NCBI RefSeq assembly: GCF_933775445.1
Contig: NC_065873.1
Coordinates: forward strand, 13,454,001-13,518,000
DNA from: Argentina anserina
Taxonomy: Eukaryota > Streptophyta > Magnoliopsida > Rosales > Rosaceae
Direction: 5' to 3'
Length of the DNA stretch: 64,000 nucleotides
Shown in pieces: positions 46,034-58,266 of the stretch. The notes under the pieces are model-generated. The model had not been told where the DNA came from. It did not search any database and was given only the letters and a program-made list of their open reading frames with translations. The stretch's first letter is position 1. Each line of letters begins with the position of its first letter. The position numbers and the translations under genes were made by a program.

Positions 46034-47400
46034 GAATTTCGTTTAATGCAAATGGTTGTTACTTCACTTGTATGTTTTCTATATTAGCTCCATTTTAGGT
46101 CTCAGCTATTAGTGTCATGTACTCTGTTTCCCTTTGCGCTGAAACCAAGGTGAATGACCTAGCTTTAGTGTTGAGAAACATTCAAGATGAGAAAAATACA
46201 TATTGATAAAAATGTCACATTAGGACAAGCTAAGTCTACTACTAGCGATCAATCCTTTCGTATGTATAATCTTTATTCAATGTTAGTGCATCTTAAACTT
46301 ATAGTGCATTATTATAGGTCTGCTCGTCACTGCTTATTTAAACTGGCATCCTAGTTTTATTGAATCAGTCAAATTGGATAGGTTCAGGATGATATAACCA
46401 TAGAGGCGAGGAGTGTAAATCTTCATGCAGACTTGTGTAAAATGTTGCAACTAGGTTCTGCATCAATAAGTTGTGCAACTCTTTTCTTGGTCGTGACCTG
46501 TCGTAAGAAAAATATGTCCACTAGTAAATTTAATTCCTTCCCTAGCATGGTTAACATGGGATAACGGAGGGAAAACTAAGTCTCATATCAGATATCGCTG
46601 GGAAGATCTTAACTTAACATTTAGACTTAGGACCCAATATATCTAATAATAGAATAAGTTGTGTAACTCTTTTCCTGGAAACCTGGAAGCTGAATAATAT
46701 GATGATCAGAATTGTATGTTTTTGTGTTGCCATGAATTGTTGGGTTTCATCCCCACATGCTAAACTCAGACCATCCTGCAGACACAGGCAATTATACTAT
46801 AATTTGGTCAAGTTAGCCTGTTTCTCCTCTGGAAGGAGTCCTGCTTCAATTTAATGGCTATCCATGACTGCATTTGGTACACAGTACAGTTTATATAATA
46901 AACCTATTTGATTGAATTTCTTTTAGTGCACATCTACACAATATTATGTCTCAGCAAATGGTTGCGAAGTTGTTACATGTATGTATTCTGTATTAGCTTA
47001 ACTTTTTGTCTCATCAGCTATTAGCTTTAATACTGTGCTTTTCTTTTATGCAATTAGCTTGGCGAATGACCTAACTGTAGCTGTGCGAAACATTTAAGTA
47101 AATAAGACTTATGAAAGAAGAAATTCATGTTGCTAAAATTAGTTAACTTTATATTCTACTTCTGTTCAGTGTGTCTTCGCTAATAATGATTTATCCTTTA
47201 ATTCCCTGCTGTGTTTACACAACGTCTATGCACTTTAAATCTGTAAGTGCATGAGTGTGGGCTTGTTATTAGTTTTAACTTTCAACAAAGGTTGCAGCAT
47301 CCTAGAGCCCTAGTAGGAATGCTATCAATCCACCTCACCTACGCTAGATTCAACCAGCATCCGTGTTTCATTGATTGAGTCAAATTAGATAGGTTGTGAA
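46034..47400 (+). repeat. Decayed local tandem duplication
   Basis: 46034-46400 and 46913-47400 share in order GCAAATGGTTG, TATGT.TTCT.TATTAGCT, CAGCTATTAG, GAATGACCTA, GAAACATT.AAG, GCATCCTAG and GTCAAATT.GATAGGTT, with many substitutions and indels. Neither copy codes for anything recognisable. Confidence 0.7.
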
Positions 47401-50400
47401 TGTTATGTAGCCACTGTATTTAGGAGTTTAGTTCTTATGCAGAATATAGAGCACCTATTTAAATTGGTCTGTTTTTCTATGTCATTATCACTTTTTTGCG
47501 ATGGAGCTATAGACTGTCAGATTCAGTGCTTGTCTGAAGTCTGATTCTCGAGTTGTGCCGTAAGGTGCCTTACTTTGCAGTAGTTGATGGAGTGACAATT
47601 GTGTTTCTCACATAATTCCCTGAAATCTTATATAGATATGTGCTACAGTTGTTAAGGATACTTAAGTGAGGCTTTAGTTAGTATTCAGATGCTAATTGAA
47701 GCAGCATTTGGGAGGCCATGGGTCATAATAGATGGTATTGAAGTTGCCCCAACTCAATATAGTTATGTTTTTTTAATGACACTGCAGTTATGTGAGTTGG
47801 TATTAGGTAAATGGTTGTGCGCCATCATCACAATCTAATATACTAGTGGACATGATGCTAATATTGGGAGAAACTGGATTGGAATGGCTAAAATCTGGTG
47901 CATAATTTTTTCTTTTCTGAATGTAGCACTTATAAAATGTTTGAACTCAATGTGCAAATGATAGAACATGTTTTTTTTTTTTTTGCTCTTGTTTAACTGT
48001 GAGTTTATGAGTGTGGTCTTATGCTTTGTATTCTTCATTCATCTACTTGATGTACCCACTGAATGGATTACGACTCTTCACGATGGATTATCAGAATTTC
48101 TGCTTATGAACTGATAAAGCATTTTGATATCAGAGCCCGTGTGTTTGGTTTGTCTTTTCTCTGTAGTATGTTATGGTCCTTGCTTTGAGATTTATTTTTG
48201 TAAGTAAAATGGGTATAGAACTAGTGTAGAATTGTATTCCTTGATCAACCAGTCTACCAAACCTCGGGTAGATAACAAACACCACACAACATGCTATGAG
48301 CTCCCATGAGAATTCTGACCTCCTTCACCTCAAAAATGCAGCTCCCATTAGCTGGTTCATCTTTCATTTGGTGAAAGTTCATTGGTATAGCTAATATAGA
48401 TTGTTAAGAAGAAATATACATGGCTAGGTTAGGCGACTCTATAGAGCACGAATATGTTTCCTCAGCTTCAATGTTATTTGCTGTTCTGCCGTTTTTTATT
48501 ACTTTATTTGGATAACATAATGCCGTAAGAATGCTGGTAACATCAATTACATCATGTCAAACTCAGGTTCCAGCTTATAATGAACAAGTCACTGATCCAA
48601 CATGCTATGCAGCTTCTATAACCTGCCTCTTCTTTCTTTTGGCATGAGTTCACCGGGATAGTCTATGACATATGGCTAGGTTAGGTGATTCTACAGCCCC
48701 GTTTTATTACCTCAGGTTTAACTTCAACTGTAGGTATCTCTTGTTCATTGGTAATCTACTGATACATATTCTGATTATGCAAAACTCTGTAGATTTTAAA
48801 TTACTAGGGACCCTCTCATTCTAGTTATTAAAAGGAGTATTCAATTATGATCTGAGCTGCTCAATTTCTTTACAATTGTTCATCTTAATTCTATAAGAAT
48901 CTCAGTTGTTATCAAGATATGTAATTCGGGTTTTCCACTTTTGCCTATACTTGTAACTTGGGATTCATCGTGATCATCCTGGATTCGTCTTGCAGTCTTT
49001 CTGGTTGTTCAAACTGATTGAATGGATTGGTATGTATATTTGACTTATAGTTGTCATTTTATTGCATCAATCGAAAGCCTCAGGCTCTATACTACTGTAT
49101 CAATTGAGTCAATAGTTCCCGACCCTCTAACTAATCTGCCATACTAATCCAACTTCACACTTGATAAAATCAGTTCGTCACCATCAATCGTTGATAACTT
49201 GATATGCAGCTCTCCATTGGTTATTATAACTATGCTTTGCTATCTATGAATCTTTTGCCTTCTTCGCTTTCAATCTTTAATTTGCCTGTAATTCCATGAC
49301 CATCTTTTGAGATTCTAAAGTCATGGATGACACGTTTACTAACTTGAAATGGAACTCATCAGGAATGAGACGGAATTTTGGATGTGGAGATTTCAATTAT
49401 ATTGAACTGTTTACTTACAACATGAAATTATAACATAAACAATATTAGTTACGAATAATGTTGTTTATTTATTATCGAAATCAGAATTAAAATTAATTTG
49501 ATAACTGAAATACCCCTATATATCTATGAAGTTGTTTGAGGATGAACGAATCGATTGGATAGGGTTCACTGACGTCACCTTAAAAATTTTGCAATTCCAA
49601 TAGACGACTTAAGCTAAAGTCGAGCAAGAAACATGGTAATGTCAACGTCATACTTGAAAAATAGTAAGCAGAAAACATAGTCAAAATAGATTGACTAATT
49701 AAAAGTCCGTAGCAACAAAATCTTGCATATCAGATCGGGCGGAGCCTTAGCCTAAGGCTAAAACATTTGCTTACTTGAGAATGGAATAATGTTACGTTTC
49801 CATCTCCAAAATTCTCTCAAAAAATAGATACAAGTGCTAAAAATGGCATGGGTTTCTTGGATGTGGAACATGCATCAAGGTCAATTCTGGTAATACAACG
49901 TCATAGACGATTATTGAATCACGTTAAGTATGCGTGTCCCATGGAATTTTTTTATTTTTGAATCTTTTATCAGCAAATAGTGCTGCATCAGAGTAATAAA
50001 TTTCAACTCAAATAAATGAGTACGTAGACCTTGGGATTATCATTTATAGACATGAGTTTAAGAAAACTCAAACATTCAAATAACAGTCGCGATGACGACG
50101 CATCCATAAGAAATGATGGATGTATAAGTTTCGAATAATCGAAACTATTCAAGTATGTAACCGGAATTAGAAAGGTTGTGATGTATATGGTCACAAAATA
50201 ATCGATGCATATCGGCGATTCTCATGATTGCACCTAAAACAGCGGTGCACTCAGGCGACCACACGAAATCGATTTCTTCCCTTTAAATAATGATGTAACT
50301 CCCCTAGGACCGTCACACGAAAAATGTTGACCAAGAGGGGAATCATATCCTTCTTTGGTCTCATCGGCGTTATAAGAAAGGCCAGAAAAGAAACATAAAG

Positions 50401-50564
50401 AAGACTAATAACGCCCGATAATTTATATATTTATATATATATATATATATTCAAAAACAACAACTTTAAGAAAAACATACTTGTTGGTCTGCTAAATAGA
50501 CCGCACTAATTTGAGATTGTCTTCAAATTTATCGTTATGCTAGAAAAGTTGCTAGCTGATGTCC
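47401..50564. other. Gene-free stretch
   Basis: No supported gene. 48280-48470 and 48590-48710 share ACATGCTATG, CTCC..TT/CTTCTTTC, GGCTAGGTTAGG.GA.TCTA, another decayed local repeat. A T run is at 47951-47964 and (TA)n at 50424-50451. Confidence 0.5.
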
Positions 50565-51239
50565 TTTAGTCAGCGAGAGGTCTCGACGCACCTTTCATGG
50601 TTGGCGATGCCGCCAATAACCAGTCGGAGCAGATCTTGCAGGTTCGCCAGCGTGGAGCAATCATGGCTCCAAGGCTTGGGCCGTCGTTGTCGTCCTTCGT
50701 CGGCTTTGCCGCTACGTGCACAAGGCACAGCGCCGGCGTGCGAGAGCAGTAGTGCAGCTTTGGAGCAGGGGCGGTGCCGTCTGGGGTGACCATTGAAGGT
50801 CGAAGGAAAAGGATGGGTGCCTAGAAAAGAGATCTGTGTGCCCATAGCAGATTCGTCCCTATTGTGCTTCTGTTGCCGACAACAAATTGTCGAGAATTGC
50901 TTTGAATTTTCCGGCAATGCCAAAAAGAAAAGGCTACCGGAACATGGGATTACAAGACTATGGTTAATTTTCAAGTTGTGGCCTCGTCGCTCAGATACTT
51001 TAGAACAAAGTGCATGATAACGTGTTTGAGGAGGAACAAAACGAGAATAATAACGACGTAATGGAACATAACGTAACCCTTTATTAATTAATAATGGGGC
51101 CTATTTATAGACATTACATAACCAGAATCCCGTAGGATTCGGAGTCCTAATCTATTACAAAGATGCGAATCTATCTCTAACAGGAAACCTAATAAGACTA
51201 AGACACACACAATGGTAGAAAAGTAATTCTCCCGTAACA
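50565..51239 (-). mobile_element. Truncated copia-type element: 5' LTR and leader
   Basis: The LTR spans 51023-51239 (217 bases), TGTTTGAGG to CCGTAACA on the plus strand, with a TATA-like CTATAAATAGG on the minus strand. Next to it the minus strand reads CGTTATCATGCAC, the same primer-site form as in the copia element at 12.5-16 kb. The leader continues to about 50565 without gag. No second LTR was found to the left, so the element is broken. Confidence 0.7.
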
Positions 51240-52498
51240 GAAGTCACTTATTTCCTCTACCAATCAATAGTGCTACTGTGCTACACTAATTTTACCATCA
51301 GAACGACATACAAATGTCATTACAACCATTTTTCTTTTCCTTAAACACCCAATAAAACAAATCTAATTCCAACGAATTTTCACTTATCGATCATAAATTA
51401 TGTAAATAAAAAAATTTGATAATATTATTAGAGAAAGAGAAGATATGGCCTTAAGTATTTCCGTAAAATATATATGTTTGTTTATTTGTGGGTTTTAACA
51501 ATACTATTTATATATATATATATTCTCAATTTGGGTCAGACAATTTAGAAATATTCTCAATTAAATTAGGGTAGTTTAGGTAACAAAAAATGATATCCGA
51601 ACTGATAAAGGAGTTGATTCTGATACTCACCTCCCCCCTTGTGTATCAAGTTAGAGGTTTTGGCATGAATCGATTCCTGATCAGGATGTAAGACCCACAA
51701 TCATTCCAATTCTCATATGTATTATCAAACGACGGAATTCTTTTATCCCGTAATCAATTTTTATATTCTCAATATCATTCCACATTAGTAAAAGTGTCAG
51801 GAGTGTTACCTCACACTGGACCAGTTCCACCATCATAGAGTATGCAAGTATCATAATAGGACCATTATTCTCCAAAGTTTTCTCCCTAATTAAGTGAACC
51901 TCAATGGAATGGAGAAGGGTCTTATCTATATGGAAAATTTTCAATTGACATCCATGAAAATACATTAGCCTAGTTCCAGTTCTGGATTTTGAAGTGACGT
52001 TCTATCTAATCAGTTGGGGTTGCTAGCGGAGGCACTCATGACCTGCGAAGAAAGCAACGCTCGACCAAGTTTTCGATTACATAGCAACTTTACATTCTTG
52101 ATGGGTATGAGCGATTGATACTAGCAAATTTTTTTCTCGTGTGGGAAACAAGTATTTGGTTATTTGGCGCTTGATAACACTCGCACCACTAGTATGAGTA
52201 TGTCACACTTCCTTTGAATATTATGGGCGTAGCATCATTTTGCTTTTGCCCTTTCGAGTTTGGCTTTTGCATTAGTTACTGCAGCATGCATATGAAGGTT
52301 CCAAAACACCTGATCGATGAAGTCACCAATGGTTTGTGTGCTGAAAGATATATACTTTGCCAAACCATCCTATTGATTGGTACATTTTTTTGGCGGAATT
52401 GGCTCACTAAATTTGTTTGAAACGAATTGCTTTAGCTTGCATGACAGAGGCAAAACCAATGGGAGTAGCATCTCCAGCTTGCATTAGCATTATGATTT
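51240..52498. other. Intergenic, nothing recognised
   Basis: AT-rich, short chance ORFs only. Confidence 0.5.
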
Positions 52499-53166
52499 GG
52501 GTTAATTCCTCATGTGGTACTTGAAGTATGGCTACTTGGACAATTTGGTACCTGAAGTTCTCATTTGTAAGCCATTTTGGTAACTCTATCAATTTTGATC
52601 ATATTTTTAAGGTTATTTTCGTCATTCTAGCCCTAAACTCATTAAATTCACATTTTTCTTCATTTTTTCCTATAATTGTGGCTTATTTGGAGATAATTAA
52701 ATTGATATATCTACTCAATTTAGCATCTACTTCTCATATATTAAAAATAAATTTTTTTCTTAATATACTTATTGTATCCTAATTATTTTTTGTAAAGGAA
52801 ATAAATTGCCTTTATGTAATTGTATTTTTATTAAAATATATATTTTAAATTACTTATAATTAAAATTAATTTAGATTGATAGCTACATTATGAAAAATTA
52901 TATACATAAATCATCACAGATACGAAGTGGATGAGTTATCAAATTTTTAGTGATAATTTAAAGGCAATTTGAAGGTATTATGAAAAAAATGAAGTAAAGT
53001 AGAGATAAGATGACGGAAATAACTCTGAAAAATATGGTCAAAATTAACATAAGTACCAAAATGACCTAAATTTGAGAACTTTAGGTACTAAATTGTCCGT
53101 TTTCATACATCAAGTACCAAATTGTCCAAGTAGCCAAACATCAGATATCATAGGAGGAATTTATCC
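52499..53166. mobile_element. Long-inverted-repeat MITE
   Basis: The left arm GGTTAATTCCTC, GGCTACTTGGACAATTTGGTA, CCATTTTGGTA and TTTTGA.CATATTTTT pairs with the inverse of the right arm ending GAGGAATTTATCC, over about 130 bases. The centre is AT-rich. No target duplication identified. Confidence 0.8.
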
Positions 53167-53658
53167 TTCTTTATAACAAATCCAACGTAACCTTTTCCGA
53201 TTAAAGAAAGGACACCATCAAAGTTTATCTAAATTAAGAGAAAGATTCACTATCAAATGTCTAAACCATTGTGTCTCGATCAGCTTGATAGACATACTCG
53301 GATTCTACGAAAATGATACCTGAAATCATGTTTCGCTACTAATATGATGATAAAAGTCATTTTTAAATCTTTTTTTTTCATGGAGTTGTTACAAAAAAAA
53401 AACATGACACGTTGATACAAGAAATGAACTAAATGACTAATTTATCCTTTTTCTTTTGTTAAATTTTTTTTGTACTTTTCATTCTCGTTTCTTTTTTCTT
53501 CTAAAATTGAGAATCTGAGACCTAAGAAATCAAATGATAAAGAGAGATTTTAAATACACACTCTATATCTCTTAATACAAATCCCGTTATTTTAATTTTT
53601 ACATAATTTGATTTAAGTAGGTTAAATGACCATAATAGGCATATTATTATTAAAAACT
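53167..53658. other. Intergenic, nothing recognised
   Basis: AT-rich; ends in AAACT, the left target copy of the next element. Confidence 0.5.
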
Positions 53659-53764
53659 TGTTATGGGAGAATTATTGGTCTACTCTTGTGTATGTCTTAG
53701 CCTTATTAGGTTTCATGTTAGAAATAGATTCGCATCTATGTAATATATTAAGACTCTGAATCAT

Positions 53765-55730
53765 TGATGGGACGCGCGAGCGTCACATAATTAACCATGT
53801 AAAATGTCATCGTTAGTATAGAATAAACAGAGATCGTCCAGTCCAGATAATTGAAGGGAACTCTAAATTTTTAGTGTTAACAAATAATGGGGGGTTTGAG
53901 ATTGATTATTAACTACTAAAATAAAACCTAAATTACTATTTACATGTTCGACTTCTCTTTACCAAACTAAACTAAATTCACCAATGCACCACATAATTAC
54001 AGTTTGGTTCTATCATGCATTCTAATTCATCTGATTACATACTTTTAGACACCAATACAATTAGAGTCTTAAGAGAACATCTAATCATGCAGGATTTCTA
54101 TTGACATTTAGGTTGACTTAGGGCCTCACCTAAATTGCATGTAATCAAGTTTAACAACACTTAGGGTAGAAATCAAACAAGATTACATTTAAGCACCAAA
54201 TCTTTGTTGGAGACATGCTTCACTGTGGCGTCACTCACCATGGGGTACATGTAAATTTCTAGAATTTCTCACTTTAATTAACACAAACAAAACCTACTTA
54301 GGGCATGATTCGATTTGTGTCAATATGGATGATGAAGATAGCGCTCAAATACAATTTTAGGAACTGCATTCAAGCACTAAATTCGTATACACATATCTGA
54401 AAATAATCTAAGAGCAAGTAAAAGAAGAGTAGAACACAACAATAGAAATACACACTTCAATAATTATAAAAACATAGATTCGGCATAGTCTCAAAAACAT
54501 ATAAATACAATCTGAAAATTCTAAAATAAATACAAAACCAATACTTCCACATAAACAATAAACTACAATCTTCATAGACAAAGAATTGTAGATTAACACA
54601 AATAAGCGAAACCATGGAAATGAGTTGCGAGAATCACACGTTGTACGAACCTTAGAGGTACGGCTGCAATAGGTGAAACTTGGTGGAGATGATGATGGTT
54701 TTGGGGTGAACGGCTTGAGTGATTTGTGAGGGAAGTTTTATGGTGGTGTTTTGGTAGAGTTTAAGCTCTTAAATGCTAAGGAGAAGTGATTATTTTTCTT
54801 TGTGAATGATGTGCTATTTATAGAAGAGTTTTGGCTCTTTGAATATTATAGCTTGGACTTTTTCTCCTCAATTTCTTTCACTTATTTTTGTCACTGGTGG
54901 GTGCAATCTCCTTTGATAAATTTCTTATTTTTCTCATTCTTAGGTGTCTCATTCTTTCTCTCTTGCATTATCTCTTTTTATTCTCTTCCTTTTTCTTTCA
55001 CTTATTTTTGTCATTGTTGGGTGCAATCTCCTTTGATAAATTCCTTTATTTTCTCATTTTAGGTGTCTCATTCTTTCTCTCTTGCATTATCTCTTTTTAT
55101 TCTCTTCCTTTTTCTTTCTCTCTTTTTCTTTCACTTATTTTTGTCATTGGTGGGTGCAATCTCTTTTGATCAATTCATTTTTCTTCCCCTTTTTGTGTCT
55201 CATTTTTTCTTTATTTTCCTCATTTGCTTGACTTTTCCTCTATTTTTTTCCTTCATTGTAGCTATACAATCTCATCTTTTAAAATCTGAAAATAATAAAA
55301 GACAAGAATATAGACAACATAATTCATATAAAAAGACCAAGTAAGTTACTAGAATAAGAGAGTAAGATTAGGAAAGTTACGTATTAAGCGTTTCAGTTCA
55401 AGTATGGCTTTCATGAATAGTACGTTTCCTAGTCTAAAAATGACTCTTAATACAAATATGATTCTCAAATTATCACAAATTTTTATAGAAATGCCAATTA
55501 ATGAAGACTCCTAATTTACCTATGTTTCCTAGTTACACAAGGAATCATACTTTAAATAGGATTCTCGACAATTTTTGTATTTTTCAACCTGTTTTAGCAC
55601 CAAAATGCAACCAACGCCACCATAAACTTCTAACTCGACTAAATGACTCAATAGTACAATAACAAGAGCTAAGCAAAGTACAACTAGAGGTAAAAACATG
55701 TTAAGAATGTCGCACAAAGTGCTCCTATTA
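53765..55730 (-). mobile_element. Solo LTR of the Athila/Tat-like family, inside the copia solo LTR
   Basis: The minus strand resembles the LTR at 3931-5545 end to end. Near the left edge are CATCGTTAGTATAGAATAA and TTTGAGATTGATTAT; near the right edge are AAAACATGTTAAGAA and GCACAAAGTGCTC. Flanks are ATCAT (53760-53764) and ATCTT (55731-55735), 4 of 5 alike. It is clearly more diverged than the two LTRs of the element at 1-5545 are from each other, so it is an older or distinct subfamily member. Confidence 0.85.
54877..55200 (+). repeat. About 117-base minisatellite within the solo LTR
   Basis: Three units share TTTCACTTATTTTTGTCA, TGGGTGCAATCTC.TTTGAT and CTCATTCTTTCTCTCTTGC, starting near 54879, 54999 and 55130. 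The LTR of the element at 1-5545 lacks such an array. Overlapping Phe/Ser-rich ORFs here are artefacts of the repeat. Confidence 0.85.
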
Positions 55731-55924
55731 ATCTTACGAGATTGTGGTTATGTAATGCTTATATATAAGCCCTCATATCATTCAATAAAGATACAGTTAT
55801 TCATTCTACATCAAAACTGAATTTACTTAGACGTCTTTGTTATCATACCTCATACATCTTTGTTGAATTTGTTCTATACTATCACTTCTCCATAAATCAT
55901 GAACTGAGTTTTGGTTATTAAGAT

Positions 55925-56363
55925 GAGTGATTCTATTTACACCTCTCAATCTGTTATCTATACCTCCTTCAATTTTTGTAAATTTATTTTACCTGTTTTA
56001 CCCTCTAACAAAATAAAAGCGTACAAGTAATTATCAGAATTAATGGCTTTGCTATAGTAGAAATATCAAGTTCGAGCAACTTCTTCTCCATTTGTTACCT
56101 TTTCATCTGTGCAACGATGCCACCCAAAACCAGCAAGCAATGTAATCTCTCCTCGCATTGATTATGTGCAACAACCAGTTCCTCTCTTTACATTTTGTTT
56201 GTCCAATTAAAAATTTCAATCCGATTTCCATGTTCTTCCATATAAACATCGATATGGCCATAGACTTCAGTCTTCAATATAAAAATCAAGCAATCTTTAG
56301 CCATGTGTTAGTTCATGAAAGCCATTGATGATCGGATACAATGATACACAGAGGTGGGATTGT

Positions 56364-56416
<53 letters not shown>

Positions 56417-56640
56417 AATTGAATGAATAGGAAAACACCAAGCAAAAAGATTAAGAAAAAATGTTGGTACTTTGATCAATTGATGATTACAAGTGCAAAC
56501 AGTGTATGCAAAAGAGAGGTGGAGGCTTTTAACCTCAGATTGTATGAATGAACATTTTGAAGAGGGTAAAATAGGAAATTAAATTTTACAAAAATTATAG
56601 GAGGTAAAAATAGCAAATTGGGAGGTGTAATTAGAATCCA
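55925..56640. mobile_element. Mutator-type MITE, 10-bp target duplication
   Basis: Left GAGTGATTCTATTTACACCTC and right inverse TGGATTCTAATTACACCTC form the ends, and the arms continue through TTTTACCTC/TTTTTGTAAA. TTATTAAGAT flanks both sides (55915-55924 and 56641-56650). It contains a (GA)n tract at 56367-56412. Confidence 0.85.
56367..56412 (+). repeat. (GA)n microsatellite
   Basis: About 23 GA units inside the MITE. Confidence 0.9.
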
Positions 56641-56801
56641 TTATTAAGATAAGAGAAAAATTCATCAACAAGTCCTGAACTCTTGTGGTATGGTCAGTTT
56701 GATCTCTGACCTTTAAAATTGATCAAAATGATCCATCAACTTTTGTTTTGCTATCAACTAGATACATCTAACTAAATTTTGTCACTGTTCTGTTAATTTT
56801 A

Positions 56802-57896
56802 GAGAAAAAACCCAAAATGATAACTGAAGTATCGTAAAAGGTATTTTTTGGTACCTATAAATTTTTGTTACCCGAAATGGTACCTGAACTATTGCACCGT
56901 TACCTAATATGGTACCTCCGTTAAATTCATGATGTGACATGTATTTAGAGTTTTTTTTACTAAATATAGTAAAACCTCGTTAAATAATACCCGATTAAAT
57001 AATAACCTCGCTAAAATAATTTTTTTTTCTGGTCTCAACTCGGAGTCAACGTGTTAAATTAATAATTCACTAAATTTATAAGATAATAGAAGTTCGAAAA
57101 TTTATTTAGCTAGACCCCATCAAATATATAAATTATTACTGTCATAATTTATATAATAAATTTTAAATTTATGAGCATTTCATTAAAAAATTTAATTAAC
57201 ATAATCATCATCAAACAATATAATATTTTGAACAACGTTATACATAAAAATAGTATATTTAATAAGGTATACGTAATAAATTAAACAATGTAAGTAAAAA
57301 CTTTTTTCTTCAACAAAATGAAACAAAATATTTATTATATCTTAATAAATTAATAAGTTATAAATAAATTAATAGATTATTAATTTATTGATATATTAAT
57401 ATATCACTAAATTAATAAATTTTATCAATTCTGAGACTATGAATTTATAGAGATTTTACTGTAAGTAATAGGAAAAATAATAATTTTAAAATTAATTTTA
57501 AAATTATTGCTAAACAAATATATATACTAAAACTTGTGTTATGTTTTGTGATATAAGAGTTGATTTTCCTCTTAAAATGACAAATTTTATAAAAAAATAT
57601 TGTAAATAAATTTGCAAATAATATAGATATGATTTTCAAGTCCAACAAATTTTCAGTCAGTTTTGTGAATTTGTGAGATTTTTTTTTAAAAAAGATAGGA
57701 AATTAAAAAAATTTGTGTATAGATCATTTTGTCCTTCTAAATACATGTGATATCATCAATTTAACAGAGAAACTAACGGAGGTATCATATTGGGTAACAG
57801 TGAAATAGTTCATGTACCATTTCGGGTAACAAAAATTCGTATTTACCAAAAAATACCTTTTACGATATTTCAAATATCATTTTGGGTATTTTCCCC
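56802..57896. mobile_element. Middle Mutator-type MITE of the nest
   Basis: The left end GAGAAAAAACCCAAAATGATA pairs with the inverse of the right end, GGGGAAAATACCCAAAATGATA. TTAATTTTA flanks both sides (56793-56801 and 57897-57905), an exact 9-base duplication. The arms share GGTACC..TTTCGGGTAACAAAAATT and AACGGAGGTA motifs. Confidence 0.92.
56967..57461. mobile_element. Emigrant-like (pogo/mariner) MITE, innermost
   Basis: It starts TAGTAAAACCTCGTTAAATA and ends as the inverse of CAGTAAAATCTCTATAAATT, within a TA duplication (56965-56966 and 57462-57463). The ends and ~500-base length match the Emigrant family known from Arabidopsis, recalled from memory. Very AT-rich. Confidence 0.8.
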
Positions 57897-58266
57897 TTAA
57901 TTTTATAACGTGGATCATGCAGGAGCCCCATAAAAAGGGGTAAATGAGCGCCTCAAATATTCCTCATAATCGGGTCCTCAATTTCTCAATCTCAAACTCG
58001 TTCGGTCAACTTCAAATTTGGCGGGAAGTTGATTTTGATCGTGACTGAGGGTTACAAACATCATTTGCCCCTTTTGTGAGGGCCCACACTTTATTGATGT
58101 TATGAAATTAACATAACAATGATGAAATTTGGTTGGATGGATCTAGTTGATAGCAAAACATGAGTTTAGACTTTAGAGATCATTTTGATCAATTTTAAAA
58201 GTCAGAGATCAAACTAACCATGCCACAAGAGTTCAGAACTGTCAGTGAATTTTTCTCTTAAGATAA

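Larger units (their letters stand above)
53659..55813 (+). mobile_element. Copia-type solo LTR, split by another LTR
   Basis: The left piece 53659-53764 and right piece 55736-55813 align end to end with the inverse of the LTR at 51023-51239 (TGTTA.GGGAGAATTA, TTAGCCTTATTAGGTTTC, AGATTCGCATCT, GTGGTTATGTAATG). AAACT flanks both ends (53654-53658 and 55814-55818), a perfect 5-base target duplication. With no interior and matching flanks, it is a solo LTR of about 184 bases. Confidence 0.85.
56653..58257. mobile_element. Outer Mutator-type MITE of a triple nest
   Basis: The ends are GAGAAAAATTCA and TGAATTTTTCTC, a perfect inverse. TTAAGATAA flanks both sides (56644-56652 and 58258-58266), an exact 9-base duplication. 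The arms pair over about 150 bases (GTCAGTTTGATCTCTGAC, AATTGATCAAAATGATC). Its own length without the nested insert is about 500 bases. Confidence 0.92.

Noticed and set aside
50570..50974. 134-codon minus-strand ORF as possible gag
   Set aside because: No CCHC knuckle or capsid-like features; position fits an untranslated leader next to the LTR.
54802..55344. Three Phe/Ser/Leu-rich ORFs resembling a membrane protein
   Set aside because: Generated by the ~117-base minisatellite in a solo LTR.
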